Source: an uncultured Bacteroidales bacterium (GTDB lineage Bacteria > Bacteroidota > Bacteroidia > Bacteroidales > UBA932). Taken from it: 64,000 bases of DNA. The stretch is taken from the NCBI GenBank assembly GCA_900320185.1, contig ONRD01000001.1:62001-126000 (forward strand). The letters are read 5' to 3'. Made by a program: the position numbers and the translations under genes. Below, piece by piece: positions 42,495 to 51,814 of this stretch. The number at the start of each line of letters is the position of its first letter. The first letter of the stretch is position 1. The notes beneath the pieces are model-generated. The model did no database searches and was not told the origin of the DNA. It worked only from the letters and a program-made list of their open reading frames with translations.

Positions 42495-43912
42495 GACCGC
42501 ACCTCCTCGGCTTTCCCGTTATCATATTCCCTGCGGTATTCCTCGATCAGGCGGTCCGCCTTGGCATAGCCGTTGGCCGGTTTGTTCCAGAGCATGGCCA
42601 GGAGGACCATTCCTACAAGGCCCATCAGGATCGCGATCTCGAAGACAGGATTCCATCCCTTGGCATCGGCGATCACTCCGAAGGCATAGCCGGAGACGGT
42701 GGTGCTGGCATAGCCCAGGATGCCGGCGATTCCGTTGGCTGAAGCCGCCACCCTCTTGGTAGCCTGGTTGGAAAGCGAAATACCAATCAGGGCCTGAGGC
42801 ATGTAGATGAAGAAACTGGCCATGATCAGGCTGGCCACCGCAAGGCCGTTCATGCTCTTGGGGATGAGCCAGAAGGCCAGGAAGCACAAGGTCGCTCCGG
42901 CAAGGCCGAGGAAACAAGTCCTCTGCGACCTGCTCCCTAAGAACTTGTCCGTGGCCCACCCTGCCAGCAGGGTACCGCCGATGCCTCCGATCAGTTCGGA
43001 CGCGGCCACCACGGACGATGCCGTGCTGATGCCGAGTCCCCTGTCCTGGGTGAGGAACGTAGCCCCCCAGTCAAGTATGGTGAACCGGATGACATAGACG
43101 AAGAAGTTCGCTATGGCAAGTATCCAGACTATCTTGTTGCCGAAAACCATCTTCTTGACAAGGCGCTCGTAGGCGAACTTGGTAAAGCCGGGGTCCTCCT
43201 CTTCGACCGTCCGGGCCGGAGCGTTCTCATCCATCGTTTCAGGGTCGGGAAGGCCGACCGACGCCGGGGTGTCCTTCAGTCCGAAGAACAGAAGGACGGC
43301 GCCCGCTATCGCAAGTATGGCCGGAGCGAAGAAGCACCACTGCCATGCCTGGTAGCCGAAAGGCTTGAGGATCAGCGTTCCGCATATTATTGCGACCAGG
43401 CCGGCCCCGATCGAATGCGAGCTGTTCCAGATGGACTGCTTGAACGCTAGTTCAGAAGGCTTGATCCAGTGCGCCATGAGGCTGCCGCAGGGCGGGTAGC
43501 CCATCCCCTGGGCATATCCGTTGATCAGCCACAGGCTCCCTATCACGGTGACAAGGCCCATCGTAGCCTTGCCCTCGGCATCCAGGAAATGGAACACCCC
43601 GTTCATCTCCGGACTCAGTCCTATCAGGATGTTGACGAGGGCGGAGAGAAGAAGGCCTGCCGACATCATCAGTTTCCGGGACGTCCTGTCGGCGAGGAAA
43701 CCGTTGACGAAACGGGAGAAACCGTAGATGACACCGTTGAGCATCAGGAAAAGTCCCAGCTTGGCCTTGCTGATGCCGAGTTCGGATTCAAGGGCGGGCA
43801 TTACGATGCTGAAGTTCTTCCTGACGAAGTAGAAAAGCATGTAGCCGATCATCAGGATGATCAGCGTACGCCACTGCCAATAATTGTACTTTTTCTTTAC
43901 GTCCTGGTCCAT
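42491..43912 (-). CDS. Organophosphate:phosphate antiporter, GlpT/UhpT type
   Basis: 473 residues from ATG 43912 (MDQDVKKKYNYWQWRTLIIL); an upstream in-frame start at 43966 lies inside the promoter and is rejected. Twelve membrane segments with the OPA marks FYFVRKNFSIVMPAL and GFSRFVNGFLADRTSRK and PPCGSLMAHWIKPSELAFK. It exchanges glycerol-3-phosphate or a sugar phosphate for inorganic phosphate. The following phosphatase and the distant glpF-glpK pair suggest glycerol phosphate use. Confidence 0.9.
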   Translation of the reverse strand: MDQDVKKKYNYWQWRTLIILMIGYMLFYFVRKNFSIVMPALESELGISKAKLGLFLMLNGVIYGFSRFVNGFLADRTSRKLMMSAGLLLSALVNILIGLSPEMNGVFHFLDAEGKATMGLVTVIGSLWLINGYAQGMGYPPCGSLMAHWIKPSELAFKQSIWNSSHSIGAGLVAIICGTLILKPFGYQAWQWCFFAPAILAIAGAVLLFFGLKDTPASVGLPDPETMDENAPARTVEEEDPGFTKFAYERLVKKMVFGNKIVWILAIANFFVYVIRFTILDWGATFLTQDRGLGISTASSVVAASELIGGIGGTLLAGWATDKFLGSRSQRTCFLGLAGATLCFLAFWLIPKSMNGLAVASLIMASFFIYMPQALIGISLSNQATKRVAASANGIAGILGYASTTVSGYAFGVIADAKGWNPVFEIAILMGLVGMVLLAMLWNKPANGYAKADRLIEEYRREYDNGKAEEVRS

Positions 43913-43963
43913 GATGGAGACTGTTAACAATGAGTGGGAGGAATTGTCCTCCGGTTTGTCTTG

Positions 43964-43971
43964 CAAATATA
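43964..43971 (-). promoter_or_regulatory. Promoter box TATATTTG of the glpT operon
   Basis: TATATTTG on the minus strand, 51 bp before ATG 43912. Operon: carrier, HAD phosphatase, esterase, lplA. Confidence 0.6.
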
Positions 43972-43999
43972 ATGAATATCCCGGTGTTTCGCGACCGGC

Positions 44000-44184
44000 T
44001 TACTCGACTGAGATGAAAGTCACCGAATGGGCGGGGATGGCAACCGCCCCGTTCCTGACAGGAAGGACCTTTTCGGATGGAGAGCCTTCTCGGCACCGGG
44101 TTTGACGGCCGTGGTGTTCTGGGCGACGGCCAGCAAGCCGGCGGACAGGGACACTGCGAAAAAGGATAAGATTCTCTTGACCAT
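44000..44184 (-). pseudogene. Remnant of a secreted glycosidase-like gene with internal deletion
   Basis: ATG 44184 opens a clean signal peptide (MVKRILSFFAVSLSAGLLAV, AQ). After about 30 codons the frame continues as nonsense to a stop. In another frame the same short stretch ends SEKVLPVRNGAVAIPAHSVT FISVE and a stop at 44000, the kind of C-terminus seen in secreted alpha-L-arabinofuranosidase or GH30-type enzymes. The simplest reading is loss of the whole catalytic part, leaving the two ends joined out of frame. It lies between the glpT promoter and the terminator of the dehydrogenase operon. Confidence 0.5.
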
Positions 44185-44213
44185 AGTCGATGAAGTGATT
44201 GTTCTTGAAAAAC

Positions 44214-44245
44214 CAAAAAAGAGGCTGGCCCGGCGGGCCAGTCTC
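44214..44245 (-). terminator. Intrinsic terminator of the 2-oxoacid dehydrogenase operon
   Basis: GAGACTGGCCC pairs with GGGCCAGCCTC (one G-U type mismatch) and is followed on the minus strand by TTTTTTGG. It begins 23 bp after the SorE-like stop. Confidence 0.88.
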
Positions 44246-44267
44246 TTGTATAAGGACCTCGAAGGGT

Positions 44268-45542
44268 TTATTTCAACTCGTCTGCATGGGCGAGAAGGTA
44301 CTTCTCGGCCTCTGCATTCCAAAGTCCGTTGTGGGCCTTGCAAAGACGGTCGAGTTCGGCGTAGACCGGGTTGGTCCTGCCTTTCTCCTCGAATTCGGAG
44401 ATGGCCGTCAGAGGCATGGTGACCTGGGTGTAAACCATCTTTTTGCCTCCGGGGATCGAGGGGAGGTTCAAGGTGGTGTCGATGACAGTGTTCAGGCCAC
44501 CGATGTGGGTGATGAGTCCTGCGGGATCCATTCCCTTGCCCATCAATTCAATAGCCTCTTTCATGTCATCGGCGTTACCGCCGCTGGTACCCACGATGTG
44601 GTGGGCCTCGTAATGGACATTGTAGAAGTTGAACCTTGCACTGAAATCAGAGCTCCTGGGGCCGGAGAAGAAGTCAAGGCAACCATCGAAACCGAGGATT
44701 GCATCAGCCTGCTCCACGACGGCGGGGACAGGAGCCATCACGACGACATCGTCGTAACCGGTTCCGCCGGAAAGTTCCATCAGGGTGGCCACAGGGTCGC
44801 CGCTGCCGGTATTCACATAGTGGATATCAATCCCGCGGGAAGCGAACATCTCCTTTGTATAAAGGGTGGCGGCACGGTCCAGACGGCTCTGGTCGATATC
44901 GGTGACGACGAAGAATGAAGGGACGGGGCCCTCGCGGTGGAGTACGTAATTGATCATCGCAAGACCCATGGGTCCCACACCGGCGAGAAGGGCCATCTTG
45001 CCGCCGTCCTTGATTTCCATCTTGTGCACATATGTGCCGGGAGTAGTGTGGTAATGGGCATGGAGAGCTCCGATCACGCAGGAAATAGGCTCGCTCAGGG
45101 AAGCGGGATAGAAAGCGTCTCCGCTGTAGTGGAAGAGGCATCCTTTCTCCATCACCTCGTTGGGGATGATGATGTAGGTCGCATCTCCGCCACAGTACCT
45201 GTAGGAATAGCCGGGTGCCGACAGGATGCCGACAGGACCGCCCTCGTAATTGATGGCGGGCTGGATGGAGAATTTCTCGCCGGGCTTGAACTCGTCCTGC
45301 CACTTGGCTCCGACCTTGACTATTTCGCCTGCGAACTCGTGTCCGACAATGACCGGATTGACTGCCACGTCGTCAGGGACCCTCTTGTGCTCGATGCCGG
45401 CGTGTCCCGCCTTGTAGGTGGACATGCAGATATCGTCACTGAAGACTTTCGCAAGGATTTCGTCGTCCTTCATCTGAGGAAGCTCGAACTCTTCCAGACG
45501 GAGGTCGTCCTTGCCATAAAGACGAACAGCTTTGGTTTTCAT
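44268..45542 (-). CDS. Zinc-dependent medium-chain dehydrogenase, SorE-like
   Basis: About 424 residues from ATG 45542 (MKTKAVRLYGKDDLRLEEFE); the frame extends further into the upstream E1 gene but is not needed. Marks: VFSDDICMSTYKAGH in place of the usual Cys38 loop, VIVGHEFAGEIVKVG (GHE zinc motif) and LLAGVGPMGLAMINYVLHRE (Rossmann nucleotide site). It resembles L-sorbose-1-phosphate reductase. As last gene of the E2-E3-E1 operon, its substrate may relate to the 2-oxoacid formed or used there. Confidence 0.75.
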   Translation of the reverse strand: MKTKAVRLYGKDDLRLEEFELPQMKDDEILAKVFSDDICMSTYKAGHAGIEHKRVPDDVAVNPVIVGHEFAGEIVKVGAKWQDEFKPGEKFSIQPAINYEGGPVGILSAPGYSYRYCGGDATYIIIPNEVMEKGCLFHYSGDAFYPASLSEPISCVIGALHAHYHTTPGTYVHKMEIKDGGKMALLAGVGPMGLAMINYVLHREGPVPSFFVVTDIDQSRLDRAATLYTKEMFASRGIDIHYVNTGSGDPVATLMELSGGTGYDDVVVMAPVPAVVEQADAILGFDGCLDFFSGPRSSDFSARFNFYNVHYEAHHIVGTSGGNADDMKEAIELMGKGMDPAGLITHIGGLNTVIDTTLNLPSIPGGKKMVYTQVTMPLTAISEFEEKGRTNPVYAELDRLCKAHNGLWNAEAEKYLLAHADELK

Positions 45543-45573
45543 ATTCAGTAGTTTTATTTGTTCAAAAAACGGC

Positions 45574-48057
45574 TCAGACACCCTTCTTGGCCCTGATCTC
45601 CTGCTCGGCGACGGTCTGGTTGCTCACAGGGACATAGTCCTTCAGGGGAACGATCTTCTCGTTGATGGCATCGAGGAACCATGAAGGCTGGGGGAAGAAC
45701 GCCTCCTCGAGTTCATGGCAAGGCGTGATCCAGTTGCGGGAACCAAGGACGACGGGAGCTGCGTCGAGATAGTCGAACGCCATCTCGGTGATGTTGGCTG
45801 CAAGGTCGTTGAGGTAGGATCCGCGAGCGCAGGCGTCGCCGGCGATAATGATGCGTCCGGTCTTCTTGACGGACTCGAGGACCTTCTCGTAGTTGAAAGG
45901 AACGAGGGAACGGGCATCGATGACCTCCGCCTCCATCCCGTACTTCTCCTTAAGGATGTCGGCTGCCTCGAGGGCGCGGTAGAGGGTGGCTCCGATTGTG
46001 AGGAAGGTGACATCCTTTCCGGTTCTCTTGACATCGGGCTCGCCGATAGGAATCTCGTAATAACCCTCGGGTACTCCGCCTTCGTGGAACTTCTCGCCGA
46101 TTCCGTAGAGCCTCTGGCTCTCGAAGAAGACGACAGGGTCGGTTCCCTGGAGCGCGGCGTTCATCAGACCCTTGGCATCGTAAGGAGTGACAGGGAAGAC
46201 GACCTTGAGGCCAGGGATATGAGTGCAGAGAGAGGTCCAGTCCTGAGAGTGCTGGGCACCGTACTTGGAACCGACGGAGACCCTGACGGTAACGGGCATC
46301 TTGAGGATGTTGCCGGACATTGCCTGCCACTTGGGAAGCTGGTTGAATATCTCGTCGCCGCAGCATCCGAGGAAGTCGCAGTACATGATCTCAGGGATGA
46401 CACGGCCGCCGCACATGGCATAGCCGATAGCGGTTCCGATGATGGCAGCCTCGGCGATCGGGGAGTTGAAGAGACGATGGTAAGGAAGGGCCTCGGTCAG
46501 TCCCCTGTAGACGGCGAAGGCACCGCCCCACTCACGGTTCTCCTCACCGTAGGCGATGAGGGAAGCATCCTTGTAGAAGCGGTCCACGATGGCCTCGAAG
46601 ACACCATCACGGAAATTGTAGGTCTTCATCGAGCTCACGGGCTTGCCGTTCTTGTCGAGCCAGAAGCGCTCCTTGCCGGCGATCTGCTTGACCCTGGGGT
46701 TCTCCTCAAGAGGCATGAGCACGTCGGGTTTGGCGTCGGACAGGGAGTCGATGCTCTGGTTGGAGAACATCATGTCGCCGAGAAGCTCGTTGTCCTTCAC
46801 AAGGTCCATCCTGGGTGAAAGGGTGTCGTCGATGGCGAGCTTGTAGCACTCGAAGATGTTGTCGTTGACGGTCTTGCGGATTGCGTCAAGCTTGGCCTGG
46901 TCGGCGACTCCGGCCTCGATGAGCTTCTTGCCGAACGCTACGATGCAGTCTTCCTTCTCCCAAGCCTCGATCTCTTCCTTTGTACGGTAGGAGCTCTGGT
47001 CGCTCGGAGAGTGTCCGCTGTAACGGTAGGTGACGACGTCCAGGAGGGCGGGTCCCTTCTTCTCGAGCAGGTAGGCCTTCTTGCGGTAGAATGCGTCGAT
47101 GACTGCCAGAGGGTTGTAGCCGTCCACCCTTTCAGCGTCCATGGCGTCCGCCTTGAAGCCGGCGCCCAGGCGTGCAGGGAAGGTGTAGCCCATGGTTTCG
47201 CCCCTGGTCTGGCCACCCATCGCATACTGGTTGTCCATCACGTTGAACAGGACGGGAAGTCCGCCCTTCATGTCGCCTTCCCAGAGAGTGTTGAACTGGT
47301 CCATGGAAGCGAAGGTCATGCCTTCGAGCACCGGGCCGCGGGCCATTGCACCGTCACCGAGGTTGGCGACGACTATGCCCTTCTTGCGGTTGACCTTCTT
47401 GTAGAGGGCCGCACCGACAGCGATCGAACCGCTGCCGCCCACGATGGCGTTGTTGGGATAGATTCCGAAAGGAGTGAAGAAAGTGTGCATGGATCCGCCG
47501 AGTCCCTTGTTGAAACCGGTGACGCGGGCGAAGATCTCCGCCATCGCTCCATAGAGAAGGAAGCGGATTCCGAGTTCCTTGGTGTCCTCTCCCGAATATG
47601 CCTTGCGCGCGACATTGAGAGTCGCTCCGCCCCAGAATTCCTCCATGACCTTCTTGAGTTCGGCCTCAGGGAGTATCTGGATCGAGCGCAGGCCCTTGGC
47701 AAGGATCTCGCCGTGGGAGCGGTGGCTTCCGAAGATGAAGTCGTCGGTGTCGAGGGCATATGCCATACCGACGGCGGCAGCCTCCTGGCCGGCGGAAAGG
47801 TGGGCAGGTCCGGGGTTGTTGTAGGCCACTCCGTTGTAGCCGCCCGTCGTCTTCACGAGGTTGAGCATGGTCTCGAACTCGCGGATGTAGGACATGTCAC
47901 GGTAGATGCGGAGGAGGTCTTCCTCAGTGAACCTGCCGTCCTTGAGCTCTTCCTTGACGGTCTTCTTGTACTTCATCACGGGGATGGAGGGAAGCTTCAG
48001 TTCATGATCCGAGGGACGAAGGGTCTCGTTGGGATCGATATAAAGTGATTTGGGCAT
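45574..48057 (-). CDS. 2-oxoacid dehydrogenase E1, fused alpha and beta subunits
   Basis: 827 residues. The N-terminal half is E1-alpha: YIREFETMLNLVKTTGGYNG, GSHRSHGEILAKG and the ThDP site ANLGDGAMARGPVLEGMTFA. The C-terminal half is E1-beta: FNSPIAEAAIIGTAIGYAMC, YCDFLGCCGDEIFNQLPKWQ, SVGSKYGAQHSQDWTS and the C-terminal transketolase-like domain VIDARSLVPFNYEKV. It decarboxylates a 2-oxoacid on ThDP and acylates the lipoyl group of E2. Which acid (pyruvate, branched-chain acid or acetoin) cannot be told. Gap of 35 bp to the E3 gene. Confidence 0.9.
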   Translation of the reverse strand: MPKSLYIDPNETLRPSDHELKLPSIPVMKYKKTVKEELKDGRFTEEDLLRIYRDMSYIREFETMLNLVKTTGGYNGVAYNNPGPAHLSAGQEAAAVGMAYALDTDDFIFGSHRSHGEILAKGLRSIQILPEAELKKVMEEFWGGATLNVARKAYSGEDTKELGIRFLLYGAMAEIFARVTGFNKGLGGSMHTFFTPFGIYPNNAIVGGSGSIAVGAALYKKVNRKKGIVVANLGDGAMARGPVLEGMTFASMDQFNTLWEGDMKGGLPVLFNVMDNQYAMGGQTRGETMGYTFPARLGAGFKADAMDAERVDGYNPLAVIDAFYRKKAYLLEKKGPALLDVVTYRYSGHSPSDQSSYRTKEEIEAWEKEDCIVAFGKKLIEAGVADQAKLDAIRKTVNDNIFECYKLAIDDTLSPRMDLVKDNELLGDMMFSNQSIDSLSDAKPDVLMPLEENPRVKQIAGKERFWLDKNGKPVSSMKTYNFRDGVFEAIVDRFYKDASLIAYGEENREWGGAFAVYRGLTEALPYHRLFNSPIAEAAIIGTAIGYAMCGGRVIPEIMYCDFLGCCGDEIFNQLPKWQAMSGNILKMPVTVRVSVGSKYGAQHSQDWTSLCTHIPGLKVVFPVTPYDAKGLMNAALQGTDPVVFFESQRLYGIGEKFHEGGVPEGYYEIPIGEPDVKRTGKDVTFLTIGATLYRALEAADILKEKYGMEAEVIDARSLVPFNYEKVLESVKKTGRIIIAGDACARGSYLNDLAANITEMAFDYLDAAPVVLGSRNWITPCHELEEAFFPQPSWFLDAINEKIVPLKDYVPVSNQTVAEQEIRAKKGV

Positions 48058-48092
48058 GATGGTATGCTGTTTTAATGTTTATTGTCTCTGGT

Positions 48093-49484
48093 TTACTTGA
48101 TTGTCCATGCAGTCTCCTTGATGATCTCGGAAACGGTAGGGTGAGGGAAGACGACTTCCTTGAGCTGCTCGAGGGTCATCTCTTCCTCGATGGCGATGCA
48201 GGCGCTGTGGATGATCTCGGAGCAAGGGTTGCCCAGCATGTGGACGCCGAGCACCTCATGGTACTTCTTGCCGACGATGATCTTGCATATTCCTTCGCCT
48301 CCTTCGTTCTCCGCCACGAAGCGGCCTGCATAGGCCATGGGCAGGGAAACTACCGTGTACTCCTTGCCGGAAGCCTTGGCCTGTTCCTCGGTGAGGCCGA
48401 CGCCGGCCACTTCCGGATTGGTGTAGACCACGCCGGGGATGGCATCGTAGCGCATGACGTCCTTCTTGCCGAGGATGTTGTTGACAGCCACTTCACCTTC
48501 GCGGCTGGCCGTGTGGGCGAGCATCGAGAATCCCGTCACGTCGCCTGCGGCATAGACGTTGGGGATATTGGTGCGCATCTGGGCGTCGACCTTTATACCT
48601 ACGGGACGGCCGTTCCTGTTCTCGAGATAGGCCACACCCAGGTTCTCGAGGCCGAAGCCCTGGAGGTTGGCACGCCTTCCGACGGAAACGAGGATCTTGT
48701 CCCCGCTTACCCTCTGCTCCTTGCCTTCAGGATCCTTGTACACTACCGTGTTGCCTTCGATTGCGGTCACCTGGCACTTCAGGCAGAAATTGACCCCGCG
48801 CTTTGCATAGATCTTCTGAAGCATCGAGGAGATCTCGTCGTCGAGAGGGCCGAGGATCTTGGGCAGCATCTCCACCACGGTCACCTTGGTGCCGAGGGTG
48901 TTGAAGAATGCCGCGAACTCCATTCCGATGACACCGCCTCCGATCACGACGAGTTCCTTGGGCTGCTCCTTGAGGGCGAGGATCTCACGGTTCGTGACGA
49001 TCACGTCGCCTGCTTCCTTCAATCCGGGGAAAGGAGGGACTGCAGCCTCGGAACCGGTACAGACAAGGAGGTTCCTGGCCACGTAGGTCTGGCCCGCGGC
49101 CTCGACCTTGATGCCTTCCTGGTCACGGCCGAGGATGGTGGCGTTCTCGGCCACGACTTCGACCTTGTTGCCCTTCATGGCAGCCTTCACGCCGCCGACA
49201 AGCTTCTTCACGACCTTGTCCTTGCGGGCGACGATCTCATCATACTTGAACTCGGGATCCTTCACATAGACTCCGTAATGGTCCCCGGTCTTGGCGTAGT
49301 TGAAGACTTTCGCGCTGTAGAGCAGGGTCTTTGTAGGGATGCAGCCTTCGTTGAGGCAGACACCGCCGAGGGATTTCCTTTCAAAGAGGACTACCTTGAG
49401 GCCGGACGCACCGGCTCTCTCAGCGGCTACGTATCCACCGGGGCCGCCGCCTATAACTGCTAAATCGTACATATCCACTGACAA
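48093..49484 (-). CDS. lpdA: Dihydrolipoyl dehydrogenase (E3)
   Basis: 463 residues. FAD site DLAVIGGGPGGYVAAERAGA, redox pair GGVCLNEGCIPTK (Cys43 and Cys48), NAD site ELVVIGGGVIGMEFAAFFNT, second FAD contact NVYAAGDVTGFSMLAH and the C-terminal catalytic His-Glu (SACIAIEEEMTLEQ, VFPHPTVSE). It reoxidises dihydrolipoyl E2. A start at the fifth codon (Met) is equally possible. The E2 stop lies 0 bp upstream. Confidence 0.96.
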   Translation of the reverse strand: MSVDMYDLAVIGGGPGGYVAAERAGASGLKVVLFERKSLGGVCLNEGCIPTKTLLYSAKVFNYAKTGDHYGVYVKDPEFKYDEIVARKDKVVKKLVGGVKAAMKGNKVEVVAENATILGRDQEGIKVEAAGQTYVARNLLVCTGSEAAVPPFPGLKEAGDVIVTNREILALKEQPKELVVIGGGVIGMEFAAFFNTLGTKVTVVEMLPKILGPLDDEISSMLQKIYAKRGVNFCLKCQVTAIEGNTVVYKDPEGKEQRVSGDKILVSVGRRANLQGFGLENLGVAYLENRNGRPVGIKVDAQMRTNIPNVYAAGDVTGFSMLAHTASREGEVAVNNILGKKDVMRYDAIPGVVYTNPEVAGVGLTEEQAKASGKEYTVVSLPMAYAGRFVAENEGGEGICKIIVGKKYHEVLGVHMLGNPCSEIIHSACIAIEEEMTLEQLKEVVFPHPTVSEIIKETAWTIK

Positions 49485-50828
49485 TTAAAATTCAACTTCA
49501 AGGTTCTCTATCTCCGTAGCGACCTGCTTCAGGAAGCGGGTTGCTTCACCACCGTCGAGAGCGCGATGGTCGTAGGTAAGGGACAGGCCCAGGTAAGGGA
49601 CGAATCCGTACACTCCGCCGCCGAGGTCCTTGGGACGGGCCACGATGGTGCCGACTCCGAGGATGGCGCTCTGGGGCACGTTGATAACAGGGGTGAACCA
49701 CTCGACTCCGAAACCGCCGAGGTTGGACACCGTGAACGACGCCGCTTCTGCGGAAAGGAGGTCGGGATTGATGGATCCCTTCTTGCAATCGTCGGCAGCC
49801 TTCTTGAGCTGCTTGCTCAGTCCGATTATGCTGAGTTCGTCGGCATGCCTGATGGCAGGGACCATGAGTCCGCGCTCAGTGTCGACCGCACAGCCGAGGT
49901 TGACGGGCTTGAAATAGCGCATCGAATCCCCGAGGCAGTGGGAATTGATCTTCGGGAACTTCTTCAGGGCCTTGATGACCGCGAAGCAGACCAGGTCGTT
50001 GATAGTGACGTTGGCATCGATCGTCCCTTCTTCCAGGGCCTTCTTCGCTTTCTTGCGGAGAGCCTGGATCCTGCGGGCGTCGGCGCCGAGCATGTGGGTG
50101 AGCTGGGCCGTGTTCTGGAGGGAGTTGTACATCGACTTTGCGATGAGCTTGCGCATGTTGGACATCTTCTCCACGGTGAATTCCTCACCTTCGCCTGCGA
50201 TGTCGGTGTGCATGGGCTGCCAGACCTTGAGGTCGGATCCCCTGACCATCCCGGCGAGACCGGTGCCGCGCTCGGGAGCCTGGAAGGAACCGTCGGCGGT
50301 CATGGCCTTGGCAAGACCGGTCCTCGGTGTCGCCGCAGCAGCCTGGACGTCCCTTTCTATTATCCTTCCGCCAGGGCCTGTACCGGCTACCTGGGCGGTA
50401 TCGATCCCTTTCTCCGAGGCCAGTTTGCGGGCCCTGGGAGAAACCGGCGCACCGGCCGTGACGGTACCTGCGGGAACTTCCGCAGCAGCGGGAGCGGCTG
50501 CGGGGGCTGCCGCCGTGGCGGGTTCAGCCTGGGCCGGTTCCTGCGCTGCAGGAGCTTCACCTCCGGGAGCGAACTCTGCGAAAGACTCTCCCGGTTCGCC
50601 TATGACCATCACGTTGGTCAGGCATGGAATCTCATCATTGTCCTGGAAGAAGCAGGCCAACACTGTCCCTGCCACCTTCGCATCCTCTTCGAAAGAAGCC
50701 TTGTCGGTCTCGTAGGTAAAAAGGATGTCCCCCACCTCGACCTTGTCGCCGGGTTTCTTCTTGAATTCGGTGACGATGCAGCTTTCAACGGATTGCCCTT
50801 GCTTGGGCATTATTACTACTTGTGCCAT
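49485..50828 (-). CDS. 2-oxoacid dehydrogenase E2 (dihydrolipoyl acyltransferase)
   Basis: 447 residues. One lipoyl domain (1-85, YETDKASFEEDA with Lys43), an Ala/Pro/Glu linker (90-120), an E3/E1-binding domain SPRARKLASEKGIDTAQVAG, a second linker and the catalytic domain ending TYDHRALDGGEATRFL (His421, Asp425). It accepts the acyl group from E1 and passes it to CoA. First gene of the operon; TAACTTTG promoter at 50873-50866. Confidence 0.95.
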   Translation of the reverse strand: MAQVVIMPKQGQSVESCIVTEFKKKPGDKVEVGDILFTYETDKASFEEDAKVAGTVLACFFQDNDEIPCLTNVMVIGEPGESFAEFAPGGEAPAAQEPAQAEPATAAAPAAAPAAAEVPAGTVTAGAPVSPRARKLASEKGIDTAQVAGTGPGGRIIERDVQAAAATPRTGLAKAMTADGSFQAPERGTGLAGMVRGSDLKVWQPMHTDIAGEGEEFTVEKMSNMRKLIAKSMYNSLQNTAQLTHMLGADARRIQALRKKAKKALEEGTIDANVTINDLVCFAVIKALKKFPKINSHCLGDSMRYFKPVNLGCAVDTERGLMVPAIRHADELSIIGLSKQLKKAADDCKKGSINPDLLSAEAASFTVSNLGGFGVEWFTPVINVPQSAILGVGTIVARPKDLGGGVYGFVPYLGLSLTYDHRALDGGEATRFLKQVATEIENLEVEF

Positions 50829-50865
50829 TAAATTATGATAATTAAACTTTGATTTTCAAATCAGA

Positions 50866-50908
50866 CAAAGTTAAAATTTCCGTCTGACTTAAAAAAGGAT
50901 TATATTTG
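50866..50908. promoter_or_regulatory. Divergent promoters for the E2 operon and transketolase
   Basis: TAACTTTG on the minus strand (50873-50866) faces E2; TATATTTG on the plus strand (50901-50908) faces the transketolase genes. 27 bp apart, so a single regulator could serve both. Confidence 0.6.
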
Positions 50909-50957
50909 CCTTGATATGGAAAATACCATAAATCAAATTCAAAATATCAAATAAAAA

Positions 50958-51803
50958 ATGCAATCAGCTGAAGACTTGAAAAAGACTGCCTCTCAAGTCA
51001 GGAGAGACATCATCAGGATGGTCACGAAAGCCAAGTCCGGTCACCCGGGCGGATCGATGAGCTGCACCGATTTCCTGACGGCACTTTACTTCAACGTCAT
51101 GGACCATGACCCTGCGACATGGACAAGGGACGGCAAGGGCCAGGACGTGTTCTACCTTTCCGCCGGCCACCTCACCCCGGTCTATTATTCCGTGCTCGCA
51201 AGGGCCGGCTATTTCCCGGTCTCTGAACTGGGTACGTTCCGCAAGTTCGGGACCAGGCTCCAGGGACACCCCTCCGTTGAAAAGGGGCTTCCGGGAATAA
51301 TCCAGGCTTCCGGTTCCCTGGGACAGGGACTTTCCGCAGCCATAGGTACGGCCATCGCGAAGAAGATGGACAACGATGGGAAGAACGTCTATGTCCTGTG
51401 CGGAGACGGAGAGAGCGAGGAAGGACAGATCTGGGAGGCTGCGATGTTCGCCGCCCACCACAAGGTCGACAACCTCATCGCCATGACCGACAGGAACCAC
51501 CAGCAGATCGACGGGACCACCGAATCAGTCGCGGGCCTGGGCGACCTCGAAGCTATCTGGAAAGCTTTCGGATGGGAGGTGATCCCAGCCGACGGCCATG
51601 ACATGGAAGCCATCCTGGATGCCTTCGCGAAAGCCAAGTCACTCTCGGGCAAGGGCAAGCCTATAATGATCATGTTCAACACCGAGATGGGTCACGGAGT
51701 CGACTTCATGGCCGGCACCCACAAGTGGCACGGGAACGCTCCGAGCGAGGAGCAGTGCGCCGTCGCTATGACTCAGCTCGAAGAAACATTGGGAGACTTT
51801 TAA
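50958..51803 (+). CDS. Transketolase, N-terminal subunit
   Basis: 281 residues: VTKAKSGHPGGSMSCTDFLT (GHPGG, ThDP-binding His), LSAGHLTPVYYSVLARAGYF, GLSAAIGTAIAKK and the ThDP motif VLCGDGESEEGQIWEAAMFA. The usual 660-residue transketolase is split here into two genes, common in Bacteroidota and archaea. Moves two-carbon units between sugar phosphates. The partner begins 11 bp downstream. Confidence 0.93.
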   Translation: MQSAEDLKKTASQVRRDIIRMVTKAKSGHPGGSMSCTDFLTALYFNVMDHDPATWTRDGKGQDVFYLSAGHLTPVYYSVLARAGYFPVSELGTFRKFGTRLQGHPSVEKGLPGIIQASGSLGQGLSAAIGTAIAKKMDNDGKNVYVLCGDGESEEGQIWEAAMFAAHHKVDNLIAMTDRNHQQIDGTTESVAGLGDLEAIWKAFGWEVIPADGHDMEAILDAFAKAKSLSGKGKPIMIMFNTEMGHGVDFMAGTHKWHGNAPSEEQCAVAMTQLEETLGDF

Positions 51804-51814
51804 TCTGAAACGCC

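Noticed and set aside
43912..43966. 18-codon N-terminal extension of the GlpT-type carrier
   Set aside because: It overlaps the TATATTTG promoter, so it would not be in the mRNA.
45715..49463. Long plus-strand frames opposite the E1 and E3 genes
   Set aside because: Both are antisense shadows of well-conserved enzymes and show no domain.
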